Numbered from the stretch's first letter, positions 1 to 9,750 are shown. The stretch: DNA of 64,000 nucleotides from Lumbricus rubellus (GCA_945859605.1 OX243824.1:31755869-31819868); one strand, 5' to 3'. The notes: generated by a model not told the origin, from the letters alone. Numbers and translations are program-made.

Positions 1-308
1 TGTATGTTTACTAGGCTTATAGACCTTTAAGTTTTGGTGCAAATAGAGCCTATCAGTGTTGGACCACTTTAGTAGCAATAGTGGACCACTTTACCGTTTT
101 TCGAAGAAAAAATAAATTGTCGTGCCTTCCTAAGAAACAACAAGTTATGGACCACTTTAATAACTATTTTGTCCCACTTTAGCAGCTCCTGGAATCAGAC
201 ACAGTCTAAACTATCTGTTTATGCATTTAGTTTGGTCTGTTTTACTATATCGACTCCTCGACTGCACGTCAATTCCTTAAGTGTCCCACTTACCCATCAC
301 TCACCCTA
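1..308. other. Leading flank, no gene seen
   Basis: No coding signal is seen. The short motif GGACCACTTTA recurs about four times between 61 and 180, with intervening AT-rich DNA, so this may be the edge of another dispersed repeat. Confidence 0.4.
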
Positions 309-700
309 TCTATAAGGAAGGATGTATATTTATTTATTTATTTATTTACTAGCTGTACCCAGCCACGCTTTGCTGTGGCAAAAAAGACTTCCCTCCCCTA
401 CCCCTCCCCCTCCCCCGTCCCCCTCCCCCTCCCCTCCCCCCTCCCCCTCCCTCTCCCCCTCCCCTCCCCCTCCGCGATGGCCACGCGGATGACGCCATAA
501 AACGCTTGAGCAAGAAGGCCGTAAATGCGAAGGCCGTAATGAAATGCGCTAAAGAAATTTACGGAACAAACATGCCTGAATTGGTATGCAAGGCTTATTG
601 ACGGACGTAGGCTGTGTGTTGAAAACGGCGGAATTTGCAAAGTTGCTTTTTTAGCTTAAAAGATTGCGCTTTTTCCCAAAAATCATTCTCACAACCCGGC

Positions 701-1220
701 TGTCAGCTAATTTAATCAGTGCACGCCGATTGTCGTACAGCGACGTAAGTAGGCCAGGTGCAAATTGCCGCGCGGCGTCTGCACAGGTGATTGTCTGGAC
801 AGCACGTGACGTCTAGACGAGCGTACGTTAATTGTACAAGAAGGGAGTGGAAGTGAAGAAGGAGAGTTGCGTGTTGAGAGCCGTTGAGATAGGCTGTAAG
901 AGTTGTTGTTGAGTTGCGATAGAGTAGACTGATGAAGATAGTAGTCGTGTAGTTGTTATGATAACGCAAGTGTAGTCATTGTTGTGTTGTTGCTGATCGT
1001 TTTACTTTATATCGGATTTTGGAGTATAATAAGAAGAGTTAAACACGTCGTCGTTGTTGGTTAACAAAACAGTGAAAGACTGTAGATTCTTTAACCTAGC
1101 CATTTAGCTAATGAAACAGTTATCTAGGGATAGGCCTACGCTACCACGAACTTATACGAAGAAGCTTCCGAAGAGACTGAAGGTCACACGTAGAGAAGAA
1201 GAGGGAAAAGACTTGTGACA
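701..1220 (+). repeat. 5' LTR of element 1
   Basis: 520 bp, TGTCA...TGACA, apparently identical to 6447-6966. It contains a short stem-loop ACAGT-GAAAG-ACTGT near 1070-1085 that is shared with the LTRs of the other two elements. A TATA-like stretch lies near 1023-1031. An 85-codon antisense reading frame (712-969) is conserved in all related LTRs. Confidence 0.93.
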
Positions 1221-1581
1221 TTTGGTGTCGTTGCGGTGAGATAACGATCCAAGTTGCAGGATAACGATCCAAGTTGCAGGAGAACGATCGTAGTTACGAA
1301 CGGTGGGTCTACGTGCCAAGTTACGAACGGAGGGATTCTATTCAATCAACAGACGTTGTGGAGAAACGGACGCTGTGAATTTATCGAGGAGCCGAGCACA
1401 CGGGAGAAGCAACGATACATCGAGCATCCGTACGACAGTGAGAAACGACAACACAACGACTACAAGGTAGAAAAACTTGCTTGTCTCTTGAAGTTTGCTT
1501 AAAGAATTGAAGTCAGTCAATTGCAAACATTTGAAGAGTAGCCTACTATTTTATCGAGCATCTGTAAAGTAAAGAAGTAAG
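1221..1581 (+). promoter_or_regulatory. Primer-binding region and untranslated leader of element 1
   Basis: The bases directly after the LTR read TTTGGTGTCGTTGCGG, a plausible tRNA primer site because TGG pairs with the CCA end. The tRNA was not identified. The leader has a tandem duplication of GATAACGATCCAAGTTGCAG (about 1240-1280) and two copies of AAGTTACGAACGG-like sequence. The element 2 leader has only one copy of the first unit. Confidence 0.6.
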
Positions 1582-4500
1582 ATGGAGAAACTTACGGAGC
1601 AAAAGCAAGCAGCTATTAAAAAGATGTCTTCGGAGAGACTAGTAAAATTATTAATTGAAGCAGGCGTAGACGCAGAAGAAGTTGAACAGATGTCGAGGGA
1701 AGAATTGATGAGAAATTTAGCCGAGGTTTGGGCTAAGAAAGAAGAAGAAGAAGAAGAAGGTGCTGTCGGAGGCGCTGCGGAGAAGCCAGTGGAGAAGCCT
1801 GAGGCACCGATGTCTATGGAGGCGTTGCTGCAATTCATGATAATGAAAGAGGAGCAGCGTAAACAAGAGGAGAAAGAGCGTAAACAAGAAGAAAAAGAGA
1901 AAGAAGAGCAGCGCAGACAAGAGGAGAAAGAACGTAAGCAAGAAGAGAAAGAATTGCGACAACAAGAGATAGACATGCAGAAGCAGCAGTTCCAGCTTCA
2001 GTTAGAACAAATGAAATTAGATCGTGACGAAGCAGAACGACGAAGGATGGAGTTAATGATAGAATACGAAAAAGCAAGAAAAAGCGATGAAGAAATACGA
2101 AAACAGCAGATCGAAGACAAAAAGGCTCGTGAGGAAGAAAAGGAAAAGATGCGTTTACAAGAACTGGAGAGAGCAGAAGAAATTCGTCAGGAAGAATTTC
2201 AAGCTGGAAAAGACAATTTGGAAAAAGCAGAAAGAGAAAGAGAAGAGCAGATGCAGTTAGAACAAAAGAAACTTGCTATCAAGGAGGCTCAACTTAAAGA
2301 AATGGCCATTGAAAAAGAAGAACGCAGAAAGCAGTTAGAACTGTTGCAGCAGAAGATAGAACAAGAAGAACTGCGGAGAATCGAAGATCAAGATCGACTG
2401 AAGAAGAGAGACGAAGATGATCGTAAGAGCCGAGAAGTGTCAGAACAGATTAGGCTCAGAGAAAGTGAGACAATGGTGTCCAAGATCAAGAAGATTGGTG
2501 ATGCCATGAAGCATGTATTGCCTAAGATGCCGTATGATATGATGGAAGTGCCATTATATTTTGAGACCGTGGAGAATGCATTCAATAGCTTCGCTGTGGA
2601 AAAGCAGTACTGGGTGAAATTGTTGTTGCCATTGATGACCCCGAGAGCACGAACGGTATTGAATCGATTATCATTTGAGAATTTAGATAAATACGATGCA
2701 GTGAAAGAGCACTTGTTGAAGGAATTCAAGTTAACAGCTCGTGAGTACAGGTCAAGGTTTGCAGATGCCAAGAAGACAGCCGAAGAAACGTATACGATGT
2801 TCACGGCTAGGCTGAAGAACCTGTTGAATTATTATGTCCGAAGTAGACGAGTGGACAAAGACTACGAGAAGCTGTTTGATTTGTTAGTGGCGGATAAGCT
2901 GAAAGAATGTTTACCACCAGGTCCACTGCAGTTTGTCTTAGCAAAAGAGGGCACAGAATGCTTGGAAGCTAGTAATGTTGCAGATCTCGCAGATATACAT
3001 GTAAACAATCGGATTGGTGTGATGTTCCAAGACAAACCGAAATTTGAAGCATGGGACAATAGTCCAAAGCAACCCAAGTGGAACAAGGATAGCAAAGACA
3101 CCGGAAGCCAAGCCAAGAGTAATGATGCAAAGAAAGATGATTATTCTGGAAAGCAGTGGTCGCAAGATAAACAACAGTCAACGTGGGACAGACAAGCCTA
3201 CAATCGAACACCGCCGCTGGGACGCCCAACAGAAAGTAATGCATCTTACACGCCGTACAACAAGTGGGAGAACAAGGAGCAAAGAAGTTTTATCAAGAAG
3301 CGTTGCCACAATTGCAATTCTGATAAACACCTAATAAAACATTGCCAAGCACCAGGAGCGGCAAATCTGAGGAAGAACTTTAGCAGAAGTGCAGAAAATC
3401 TTCGAGTAAACCAGATACAAGTGATAAATGCACCTCCTGGTTGGGAAGAACAATGCAACCAAGAAACAGAAGTAAAGTCAGTGATGAAGTGTACGCCGCA
3501 GTTCACCATACTGAAAGAAGCGATAAAGACTACTTCCATTGCAGAAAATTGTCGAGAAACAAAAAGTAAAGAGGAGTGTCAACGCATAAAGAAAATATCG
3601 TTGCAGCATGTAAATGTGGAGATACGTGGGACTGATGGGCAGCCTGTGCAAGTCGAGGCGTTGATTGACTCGGGGACCGAGATACCAGTAATCAACGAGG
3701 AACTACTGAAAGGAACGACAGTAGAAGAAATCGGCAGAGTTCATTTGCAATGTGTAGCTGGAGAGCCGATTCCAGCTAAGTTGGTGAAAATCGAAGTGCG
3801 GATGAGCGGTCGTAACGAAGGAACAGCTACAGAGGACAGGACAATAAATATCGCGCCATATTTAACTTTAGTGTGTGCCAGCATTTCAGCAGAACTGTGT
3901 AAAGAAAATCCAGAAAAGTTCCTGCTACATCCAGAGATAATTGCAGAACTGAAAGAGGTTCCACCAATCAGTATATTGCAAGGAGAGCTACAAGCGAATG
4001 TGACTACAAGAGCACAAAGTCGGAGAGCAGAAGTCGAAGACGGAGAAGATGAAACGATAAACGAAAGTTCGCAAGAAGATGACACGGAAAGCGAAGATGA
4101 ACTCAGCATCCAAGATGACGAAAGAACAACATCTGAGAACAATGAAACTGAAGAAGAGATGGCTGCATGTGAACGAAATGATAGTGAAGATTCCGGAAGC
4201 GACGCTGAACTGGAGACAAGTATGAGGGACTTGTTCACAGAGAATTCGAACGATGAAAGACAGCTGGAAGATGCGAAGAAATTCGAGGAGCAGCAGAGAA
4301 ATGACGAGTCACTGAAATCGTGGTGGAGGATCGCTGAAGACCAAGGATCAGAGTTTAGCGTGGTGAATGGATTGCTGTATAAGAAGCATCAAATGCTGGA
4401 TCAGCTTGTGTATCAGTTGGTGTTACCGAAAGAGAGAAGAATTCAAGTAATGGAATTAGCTCACGAGTCAGTATTTGGCGGACACTTGGGAGAAGAGAAG

Positions 4501-5763
4501 ACACGAGAGAGAATCAAGTTGTCCTTTGTCTGGCCAAAGATGCGTCGAGACGTGGTGAAATTTTGTAAGTCCTGTGAGAAGTGTCAGCTGAAGGCACGAA
4601 GTTTGGTGATGGATCGAGTGCCGATTACACCAATTCCAAGGGAAGATGTTCCATTCCGACGGATGACTATGGACGTGGTAGGCCCAATAGAACCGAAGTC
4701 AGCAGCTGGGCATAAGTATTGCTTGTGCATAGTGGATTCATGTACAAGATGGCCGACAATCTTCTTGCTGAAGTCATTGACTGCTAAGGCTGTGTGCGAA
4801 GCTTTGATGAAGCTTTTCATTGACGTGGGGGTGCCGTCTGTGATCACCAGCGACAGAGGCACGAATTTTACAGCCAGTCTTACAAGAGAATTTTTGAAAT
4901 TGATGGGATGCTGTCCACGATTCGATTCACCGGGGCATCCAGAGGCAGCCGGATTAGTCGAGAGATGGAACCAGACGTTCAAGAAGATGGTACATCATGT
5001 CATTGTGGAAAATCCAAGACAGTGGCATAAAATCATTCCGTTTACCGTATGGGCATTGAGAGAAGTTCCTAACGCAACGACAGGAGTGGCACCATATCTG
5101 CTGGTGTATGGAAAAATGCCAAGAGGACCATTAACTATCTTAAAGGAAAGCTGGACCAAAGAAATAAATCTACCGCCAAACATTGGAGTACAACCAGCAA
5201 AGTACCTGAAGAACTTAAGAGCAGACATGGAGAAAGCTTTGATATTTGCTGAGAATTGTGCAGAGGAAAAGCAAAAACAATACGCCAGTCAATACAACAA
5301 GAGGGCCAAGGATAAAGAATTCGAACCAGGAGAAAACGTCATCGTCCTGTATCCAACGTCAACCAATAAATTGATCTCACGATGGCATGGTCCATGTACA
5401 GTGCTACAAAGAAGATCCAAGTATTCGTATCTGGTGGACATGAATGAAAATGGCCGACGAATCGTCCATGCCAACAAAATGAGGAAGTTCATCGCAAGAA
5501 CATTATCGTGTGGTCTCATCGTGGAAGAGGACGACGAATTCGGATCAGTGGTAGAGCTACCATTGAAAGAAGACCATGCAGAGACGACACAGAAATCGCT
5601 GCAATTGGACTATGAACAGATCGGACATCTTACGAGCGAGCAACAGAAACAGCTACTGGATGTACTGAACTGTTATGCAGACAGAGTTTCGGACAAACCT
5701 GGATTATGTACACTGGTAGAACAGGAAGTGGTGCTGAACCCGAAGAATCCTAACATTTGCTAA
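1582..5763 (+). CDS. Gag-protease-integrase polyprotein of Gmr1-like element 1
   Basis: 1393 residues in one frame. Residues 1-60 form a helical, SAP-like segment. Residues 80-300 are a charged E/K/R/Q coiled coil. Residues about 310-480 are a capsid-type gag domain. A CX2CX4HX4C zinc knuckle starts near 575. The aspartic protease motif is DSG at 696. Integrase has a zinc-binding H961/H968/C998/C1001 set and an intact DD35E triad D1031, D1091, E1127. A GPC version of the GPY/F motif is at 1270-1272. The tail resembles the segment that normally precedes RT (a SDKPG...VEQE stretch), and the frame then stops. So it could supply capsid, protease and integrase but not reverse transcriptase. The start was chosen because the same ATG opens element 2. 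Confidence 0.92.
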   Translation: MEKLTEQKQAAIKKMSSERLVKLLIEAGVDAEEVEQMSREELMRNLAEVWAKKEEEEEEGAVGGAAEKPVEKPEAPMSMEALLQFMIMKEEQRKQEEKERKQEEKEKEEQRRQEEKERKQEEKELRQQEIDMQKQQFQLQLEQMKLDRDEAERRRMELMIEYEKARKSDEEIRKQQIEDKKAREEEKEKMRLQELERAEEIRQEEFQAGKDNLEKAEREREEQMQLEQKKLAIKEAQLKEMAIEKEERRKQLELLQQKIEQEELRRIEDQDRLKKRDEDDRKSREVSEQIRLRESETMVSKIKKIGDAMKHVLPKMPYDMMEVPLYFETVENAFNSFAVEKQYWVKLLLPLMTPRARTVLNRLSFENLDKYDAVKEHLLKEFKLTAREYRSRFADAKKTAEETYTMFTARLKNLLNYYVRSRRVDKDYEKLFDLLVADKLKECLPPGPLQFVLAKEGTECLEASNVADLADIHVNNRIGVMFQDKPKFEAWDNSPKQPKWNKDSKDTGSQAKSNDAKKDDYSGKQWSQDKQQSTWDRQAYNRTPPLGRPTESNASYTPYNKWENKEQRSFIKKRCHNCNSDKHLIKHCQAPGAANLRKNFSRSAENLRVNQIQVINAPPGWEEQCNQETEVKSVMKCTPQFTILKEAIKTTSIAENCRETKSKEECQRIKKISLQHVNVEIRGTDGQPVQVEALIDSGTEIPVINEELLKGTTVEEIGRVHLQCVAGEPIPAKLVKIEVRMSGRNEGTATEDRTINIAPYLTLVCASISAELCKENPEKFLLHPEIIAELKEVPPISILQGELQANVTTRAQSRRAEVEDGEDETINESSQEDDTESEDELSIQDDERTTSENNETEEEMAACERNDSEDSGSDAELETSMRDLFTENSNDERQLEDAKKFEEQQRNDESLKSWWRIAEDQGSEFSVVNGLLYKKHQMLDQLVYQLVLPKERRIQVMELAHESVFGGHLGEEKTRERIKLSFVWPKMRRDVVKFCKSCEKCQLKARSLVMDRVPITPIPREDVPFRRMTMDVVGPIEPKSAAGHKYCLCIVDSCTRWPTIFLLKSLTAKAVCEALMKLFIDVGVPSVITSDRGTNFTASLTREFLKLMGCCPRFDSPGHPEAAGLVERWNQTFKKMVHHVIVENPRQWHKIIPFTVWALREVPNATTGVAPYLLVYGKMPRGPLTILKESWTKEINLPPNIGVQPAKYLKNLRADMEKALIFAENCAEEKQKQYASQYNKRAKDKEFEPGENVIVLYPTSTNKLISRWHGPCTVLQRRSKYSYLVDMNENGRRIVHANKMRKFIARTLSCGLIVEEDDEFGSVVELPLKEDHAETTQKSLQLDYEQIGHLTSEQQKQLLDVLNCYADRVSDKPGLCTLVEQEVVLNPKNPNIC

Positions 5764-5777
5764 CTAATTGATTGATA

Positions 5778-6329
5778 TTCTTTGGTTTCTACAGACAATT
5801 TATTTGTAATTTTGCTGAGATTGCTAAACCATTGACAGATTTAACTAGCAAGCAGACACCTGAGAACATTATTTGGACTCAGGACCACCAGAAATCTTTT
5901 GATTCTCTTAAATAAATTGTTTTATCGAATGTTATTCTGTACATGTTCGAGGTTGGCAAACCATTTAATTTGTACTGTGATAGCAGTGATTTTGCTGTGG
6001 GGGCTGTGCTGTCACAAGTGGACGATGAGGGGATAGAACGTCCCGTTTCATTTATCAGCCAGAAGCTGACAGATACCCAGAGGAGATGGGCGACGATTGA
6101 GAAGGAAGCCTATGCAATCATATGGGCTTTAAACAAATTGAAAGAAATCATTATTGGTTCCAAGATTAATGTGTTCACTGATCATAATCCTTTAGTTTAT
6201 TTGACTGAGTCAATGTCGAAGTCTGCTAAGTTAGTCAGATGGTCTTTATCATTGCAAAATTTTGACATTCTGTTGAACTATAAGAAAGGAAAGTTGAATG
6301 TAGTAGCAGACTGCTTATCGAGATTGTAG
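5778..6329 (+). pseudogene. RT thumb and RNase H remnant of element 1
   Basis: Reading from 5778 gives a GFYRQFI-type thumb segment, an in-frame TAA stop at 5913-5915, then a continuous RNase H domain from the ATG at 5943 (128 residues). RNase H marks are a YCDSSD start, an EKEAYAI segment and a TDHNPL segment, ending near VVADCLSRL. The RT fingers and palm, including any YVDD box, are absent between 5763 and 5778. The remnant lies after integrase, which fixes the domain order of this family. Confidence 0.85.
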
Positions 6330-6426
6330 TATAAGGTATTTTGTGATTGCATTTAGTATAAGAATTGTTTGTATTTAGTTTAAGCATTATACGTTCGCTA
6401 ATTTTTAAGATTAATTAGCTCTCTTC

Positions 6427-6446
6427 AAAAGAAAGGAAGGAGGTAA
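6427..6446 (+). promoter_or_regulatory. Polypurine tract of element 1
   Basis: A purine-rich run AAAAGAAAGGAAGGAGG sits directly before the 3' LTR, where plus-strand DNA synthesis of LTR elements is primed. The same run occurs at 29046-29062 and, inverted, at 30992-31010. Confidence 0.8.
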
Positions 6447-6966
6447 TGTCAGCTAATTTAATCAGTGCACGCCGATTGTCGTACAGCGACGTAAGTAGGC
6501 CAGGTGCAAATTGCCGCGCGGCGTCTGCACAGGTGATTGTCTGGACAGCACGTGACGTCTAGACGAGCGTACGTTAATTGTACAAGAAGGGAGTGGAAGT
6601 GAAGAAGGAGAGTTGCGTGTTGAGAGCCGTTGAGATAGGCTGTAAGAGTTGTTGTTGAGTTGCGATAGAGTAGACTGATGAAGATAGTAGTCGTGTAGTT
6701 GTTATGATAACGCAAGTGTAGTCATTGTTGTGTTGTTGCTGATCGTTTTACTTTATATCGGATTTTGGAGTATAATAAGAAGAGTTAAACACGTCGTCGT
6801 TGTTGGTTAACAAAACAGTGAAAGACTGTAGATTCTTTAACCTAGCCATTTAGCTAATGAAACAGTTATCTAGGGATAGGCCTACGCTACCACGAACTTA
6901 TACGAAGAAGCTTCCGAAGAGACTGAAGGTCACACGTAGAGAAGAAGAGGGAAAAGACTTGTGACA
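6447..6966 (+). repeat. 3' LTR of element 1
   Basis: 520 bp, same ends and apparently the same sequence as 701-1220. It is followed by CCGGC, the target duplication, and then the continuation of the interrupted Helitron. Confidence 0.93.
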
Positions 6967-7426
6967 CCGGCCGTGTTGGAACTAAACGTTTTGGTGAAGT
7001 TTCCAAAGCAATCAATGAAGAAAGTTCGGAGATCTTGCGTCAGGTGCCAAACGCGGTTACATTTATATATATATATAGATTTATATATTTGTCCAGAATA
7101 CACGCCCACAGTTTCGCAGCTATTGATCTGAAACTTTGCACCTAGACAGTGGTCCATCCAACTTAGCAAGTGCAGGGGTTGGCGAATTTCTAACCACATG
7201 GGGGTCAGGATGGGGGGAATTTTGGGGGTGGGGCGAAAACATTTTTTTCAGCTATTGATGCCAAATTTTGCTTTTAGACAGAGGACCAGCAGGTCCTCCC
7301 AGAAAACTAGTTGGCGAACCTCTACCACCAGGGGAGAATAGGGGGGGGGGGGGCTAAAACTCCATTTTCTCTATTTTTACACCATCGCCATAGTTTAACA
7401 GCTATTCACCTGAAAAGTTCGTGGGG

Positions 7427-7488
7427 TGAGAATCATAAGGTCGTATCGTAAGATAAGTCCTATAGACGATACGACCTTGTGATTCTCA
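7427..7488. repeat. Long hairpin inserted in one Helitron repeat unit
   Basis: Arms of 23 nt (7427-7449 and 7466-7488) pair with a single mismatch around a 16-nt loop. The equivalent place in the next 296-bp repeat unit (about 7790) lacks it, so it is an insertion of roughly 75 bp. It could be a tiny MITE or a small-RNA precursor; nothing decides this. Confidence 0.7.
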
Positions 7489-7502
7489 GCACACGAGTTG
7501 TA

Positions 7503-8290
7503 GCTAGATAGGGTGCCACCGGGACCACCTTGCCCCCAACCAACACACACCTGGCCCCGCAGAGGCCGGGTGGGGCAGGGCGTTGTTTAAGGGGGGGGCG
7601 AAAACTTTTAGGGGGCGGAATTTTTTGCAGCTATTGATGTGAAACTTTGCGTTTAGACGGAGGACCGTCAGGTCCACCCAGTAAACGAGTTGGCGAACTT
7701 CTACTACCAGGGGGCGTATAACAGGGGGGCTAAAATTCTATTTTTCCTATTTGTATACCATCGCCATAGTTTAACAGCTATTCACCTTAAAAGTTGCAGC
7801 TAGATAGGGTGCCACCGGGACCACCTCGCCCCAACCAACACACACCTGGCCCCGCAGGGGCCGGGTGGGGCAGGGCGTTGTTTAGGGGGGCGACATTTTT
7901 TAGGGGGGCAAATTTTTTTGCAGCTATTGATGTCAAATTTTGTATTTCGACAGAGCACCGTCAGGTCCATCCTGTGGAGTAGTTGGCGAATCTCTACTAC
8001 CAGGCTCGAGGAGAATTTAGGGGGCGAACACTCCATTTTTCCCTATTTGTATACCATTGCTATAATTTCATAGCTATTCATCTGAAAAGTTGATGCTAGA
8101 TAGAGTGCCACCGGGACCACCTCGCCCCAAACCAATATACACCACGCCCCGCAGGGGCCGGGGTGGGGCATGGCGTTGTTTAGGAGCGAAAAAATTTGGG
8201 GGGGGAAGTTTTTTCGTAGCTATTTTCATTCCGTCGCCATAGCTTCACGGCTATTTACATAAAATTCCCGGGCATCGCCGGGTATCCCAG
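7503..8290 (+). repeat. 296-bp tandem repeats inside the outer Helitron
   Basis: The landmark GCTAGATAGGGTGCCACCGG occurs at 7503, 7799 and, slightly changed, 8095, an exact 296-bp spacing. Each unit has a CCCCGCAGGGGCCGGG-like hairpin, a G-rich run and a CAGCTATTGATGT segment. Confidence 0.88.
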
Positions 8291-8335
8291 CTAGTTTAAT
8301 ATAAGGCACTAGAAGAATATGTTTTGGGAAGCGGG

Positions 8336-8446
8336 GTGGTGATGGTGGCGGCGGTGGTAGTGGTGGTGGCGGTGGTGGCGGTGGTGCAGCAGCAGCAGCA
8401 CAGCAGCAGCAGCAGCAGCAGTAGTAGTAGGCTAGTAGTAGTAGTA
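8336..8446. repeat. GGT/GGC, CAG and TAG microsatellites
   Basis: Adjoining trinucleotide runs. The antisense low-complexity reading frame here is not a gene. Confidence 0.9.
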
Positions 8447-8825
8447 TGTGCATAAAGAAAAACAACAAATATTAAACTTGCATACTAAGATTGCAAATCT
8501 AACTCTCGATATTTATTTTTAGTGTCTCTATATTTACAAAGTAAGCAATATACATGTAGCTGTCAATGATAATGTAAAAAAATTGAGTGGAAATTTAAGC
8601 GATTAATTTGCGTTCGATGGAAACGAAGATGACCGTCTTTATTTCAAAAATCAGTTTAAAGCGGTTCCAACACATCGTTGACAAAATGGTTTTTGTTTTT
8701 GTTTCTGGGAGAAAGAGTGCAATAACTTGCTCAGTGACTGCATTGTAAACAGTTTTCCATGCCTACATAAAAGATTCAGCAAATTAATTGTACTGAATCG
8801 ATTTATCTAAATTCCTTTTAGTTGG

Positions 8826-8915
8826 ACCTCAATCAATCAATCAATCACATAAATTTATATAGCGCCTCTTCAAGATCGCTACTCAGAGGCGCTCCCAACC
8901 CAGGCCTGGTCAAAA
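8826..8915 (-). mobile_element. SINE 3'-end fragment, inverted
   Basis: A (TCAA)n tail followed by ATATAGCGCCTCTTCAAG and AGAGGCGCTCCC matches, in reverse, the 3' half of the tRNA-derived SINE at 33852-34052. The tRNA-like head is missing. Confidence 0.7.
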
Positions 8916-8959
8916 AGAAAGGTCTTGAGAAGACGGTAGAAAGAGCCTCGGCCACTATT

Positions 8960-9600
8960 TGAGCACTAGTAAATTATCACTGTTTGTGTCATTGTTATTC
9001 AAGAGTATCGCTTACTTTTAATTAGGTGACCATTGGATACAAGACCTACCTACCACTGTGCCTGTCTAACGTACGTCACTTCCTTCAACGAAATCGCGCT
9101 TGCGGCAGGACTAGGTGTTGGATTAGGCCTACTCTTTTTGGCCATAGTCATCACTGCAGCAGTTCTAATATACAGACGGAAACTCGCAAAGAACTCATAG
9201 TCATTTACCTGAATGGAAAGCGCCGCACACAGTAACAGTTGTCGCTTGAAAAAATAAGAGTAAAGGACAACGATAATCATTCTAAATAAATATGATAAAC
9301 CAAACTTACTTGGTGGATTCTGTAGAAACTCACGTTTAGGTCATAAACCAGACTTGACTTCAGCATCTTAATAGGCTACAGATCGATTTGCAGTGGCGTA
9401 GCCATGCCCGGGCAATTACGCACAATGCCCGGGTTGGCAATAATATCATTGAATCGAGAAATTGGTAAATTTTAATTTTGAGCTTAATAGTTTGATGCCA
9501 GGAAAATTCGTGTAAATTACTTCAGTTCTTAGTGTAATAGATTATGAGATGTGGCCACGCCTGTAACCAGAGGCAAACCAAGGCGCTGTATATATATTTA
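8960..9600. other. No gene recognised
   Basis: Short open frames only (for example 9026-9235) with no family resemblance. A CAGTGGCGTAGCCATG sequence at 9392 with an imperfect inverse GGCCACGCCTG near 9550 may mark a small degenerate hAT-like MITE without a visible target duplication. Confidence 0.35.
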
Positions 9601-9747
9601 CAGTGGTGTAGTGGGGGGGAACGTGGGGGAACGGCGTTCCTCCACTTTTTTCAGGGATAATGGAATATTAATAATAATACTACTAATAATAATATTATTA
9701 TAAAGAGCGTTCCCCACTTCATTTTTTAGGACTAGGCTACACTACTG
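9601..9747. mobile_element. Short hAT-like MITE
   Basis: Ends are CAGTGGTGTAG and CTACACTACTG (inverted, one mismatch), 147 bp, with paired GGGAACG/CGTTCCCC subterminal stretches. The target duplication is not clear, partly because the next Helitron inserted two bases beyond its end. Confidence 0.55.
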
Positions 9748-9750
9748 TAT

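Larger units (their letters stand above)
701..6966 (+). mobile_element. Gmr1-like Ty3/gypsy LTR retrotransposon, RT-deleted (element 1)
   Basis: Two 520-bp LTRs (701-1220 and 6447-6966) begin TGTCA and end TGACA. They are flanked by the 5-bp target duplication CCGGC (696-700 and 6967-6971). The uninterrupted target survives in the related Helitron near 9850, which confirms the borders. Internal order is gag, protease, integrase, then RT thumb and RNase H, with the RT fingers and palm missing. Integrase before RT is the Gmr1-like arrangement; most Ty3/gypsy elements have integrase last. No difference between the two LTRs was found by eye, so the insertion looks very recent. Confidence 0.93.
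349..7079 (-). mobile_element. Helitron on minus strand, split by an LTR retrotransposon
   Basis: Read on the minus strand, the 5' end is TCTATATA at 7079 and the 3' end is CTAG at 349-352, preceded by a GCCAC/GTGGC-type hairpin near 363-384. Flanking bases are A (348) and T (7080), the usual AT insertion site. Own sequence is 349-700 plus 6972-7079, about 460 bp. The 5' part matches the start of the 9750-12420 Helitron and the 3' hairpin matches those at 12390 and 57760. It has a C-rich CCCCT microsatellite at 395-475 and no coding capacity. Confidence 0.78.
309..8294 (+). mobile_element. Outer Helitron, interrupted by a second Helitron
   Basis: The 3' end has Helitron structure: a 5-bp stem CCCGG/CCGGG (8267-8271 with 8278-8282), eight bases, then CTAG (8291-8294) followed by T. 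The 5' end is inferred at the TC of 309-310, preceded by A, because the next 40 bases are continuous with 7080 onward once the inner insertion is removed. Own sequence is therefore 309-348 plus 7080-8294, about 1.26 kb. It carries 296-bp internal tandem repeats and no helicase or Rep reading frame, so it is non-autonomous. The 3' end is confident; the 5' end is less so. Confidence 0.62.

Noticed and set aside
1551..2804. Long antisense frames opposite gag
   Set aside because: They mirror the biased Glu/Lys/Arg coding of the coiled coil on the true strand.
701..6966. An infectious endogenous retrovirus with an envelope gene
   Set aside because: No envelope-like frame exists between RNase H and the 3' LTR; the space there is about 120 bp.
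7080..8294. GC-rich tandem units as a CpG island or promoter
   Set aside because: They are exact 296-bp Helitron repeats without a gene nearby.
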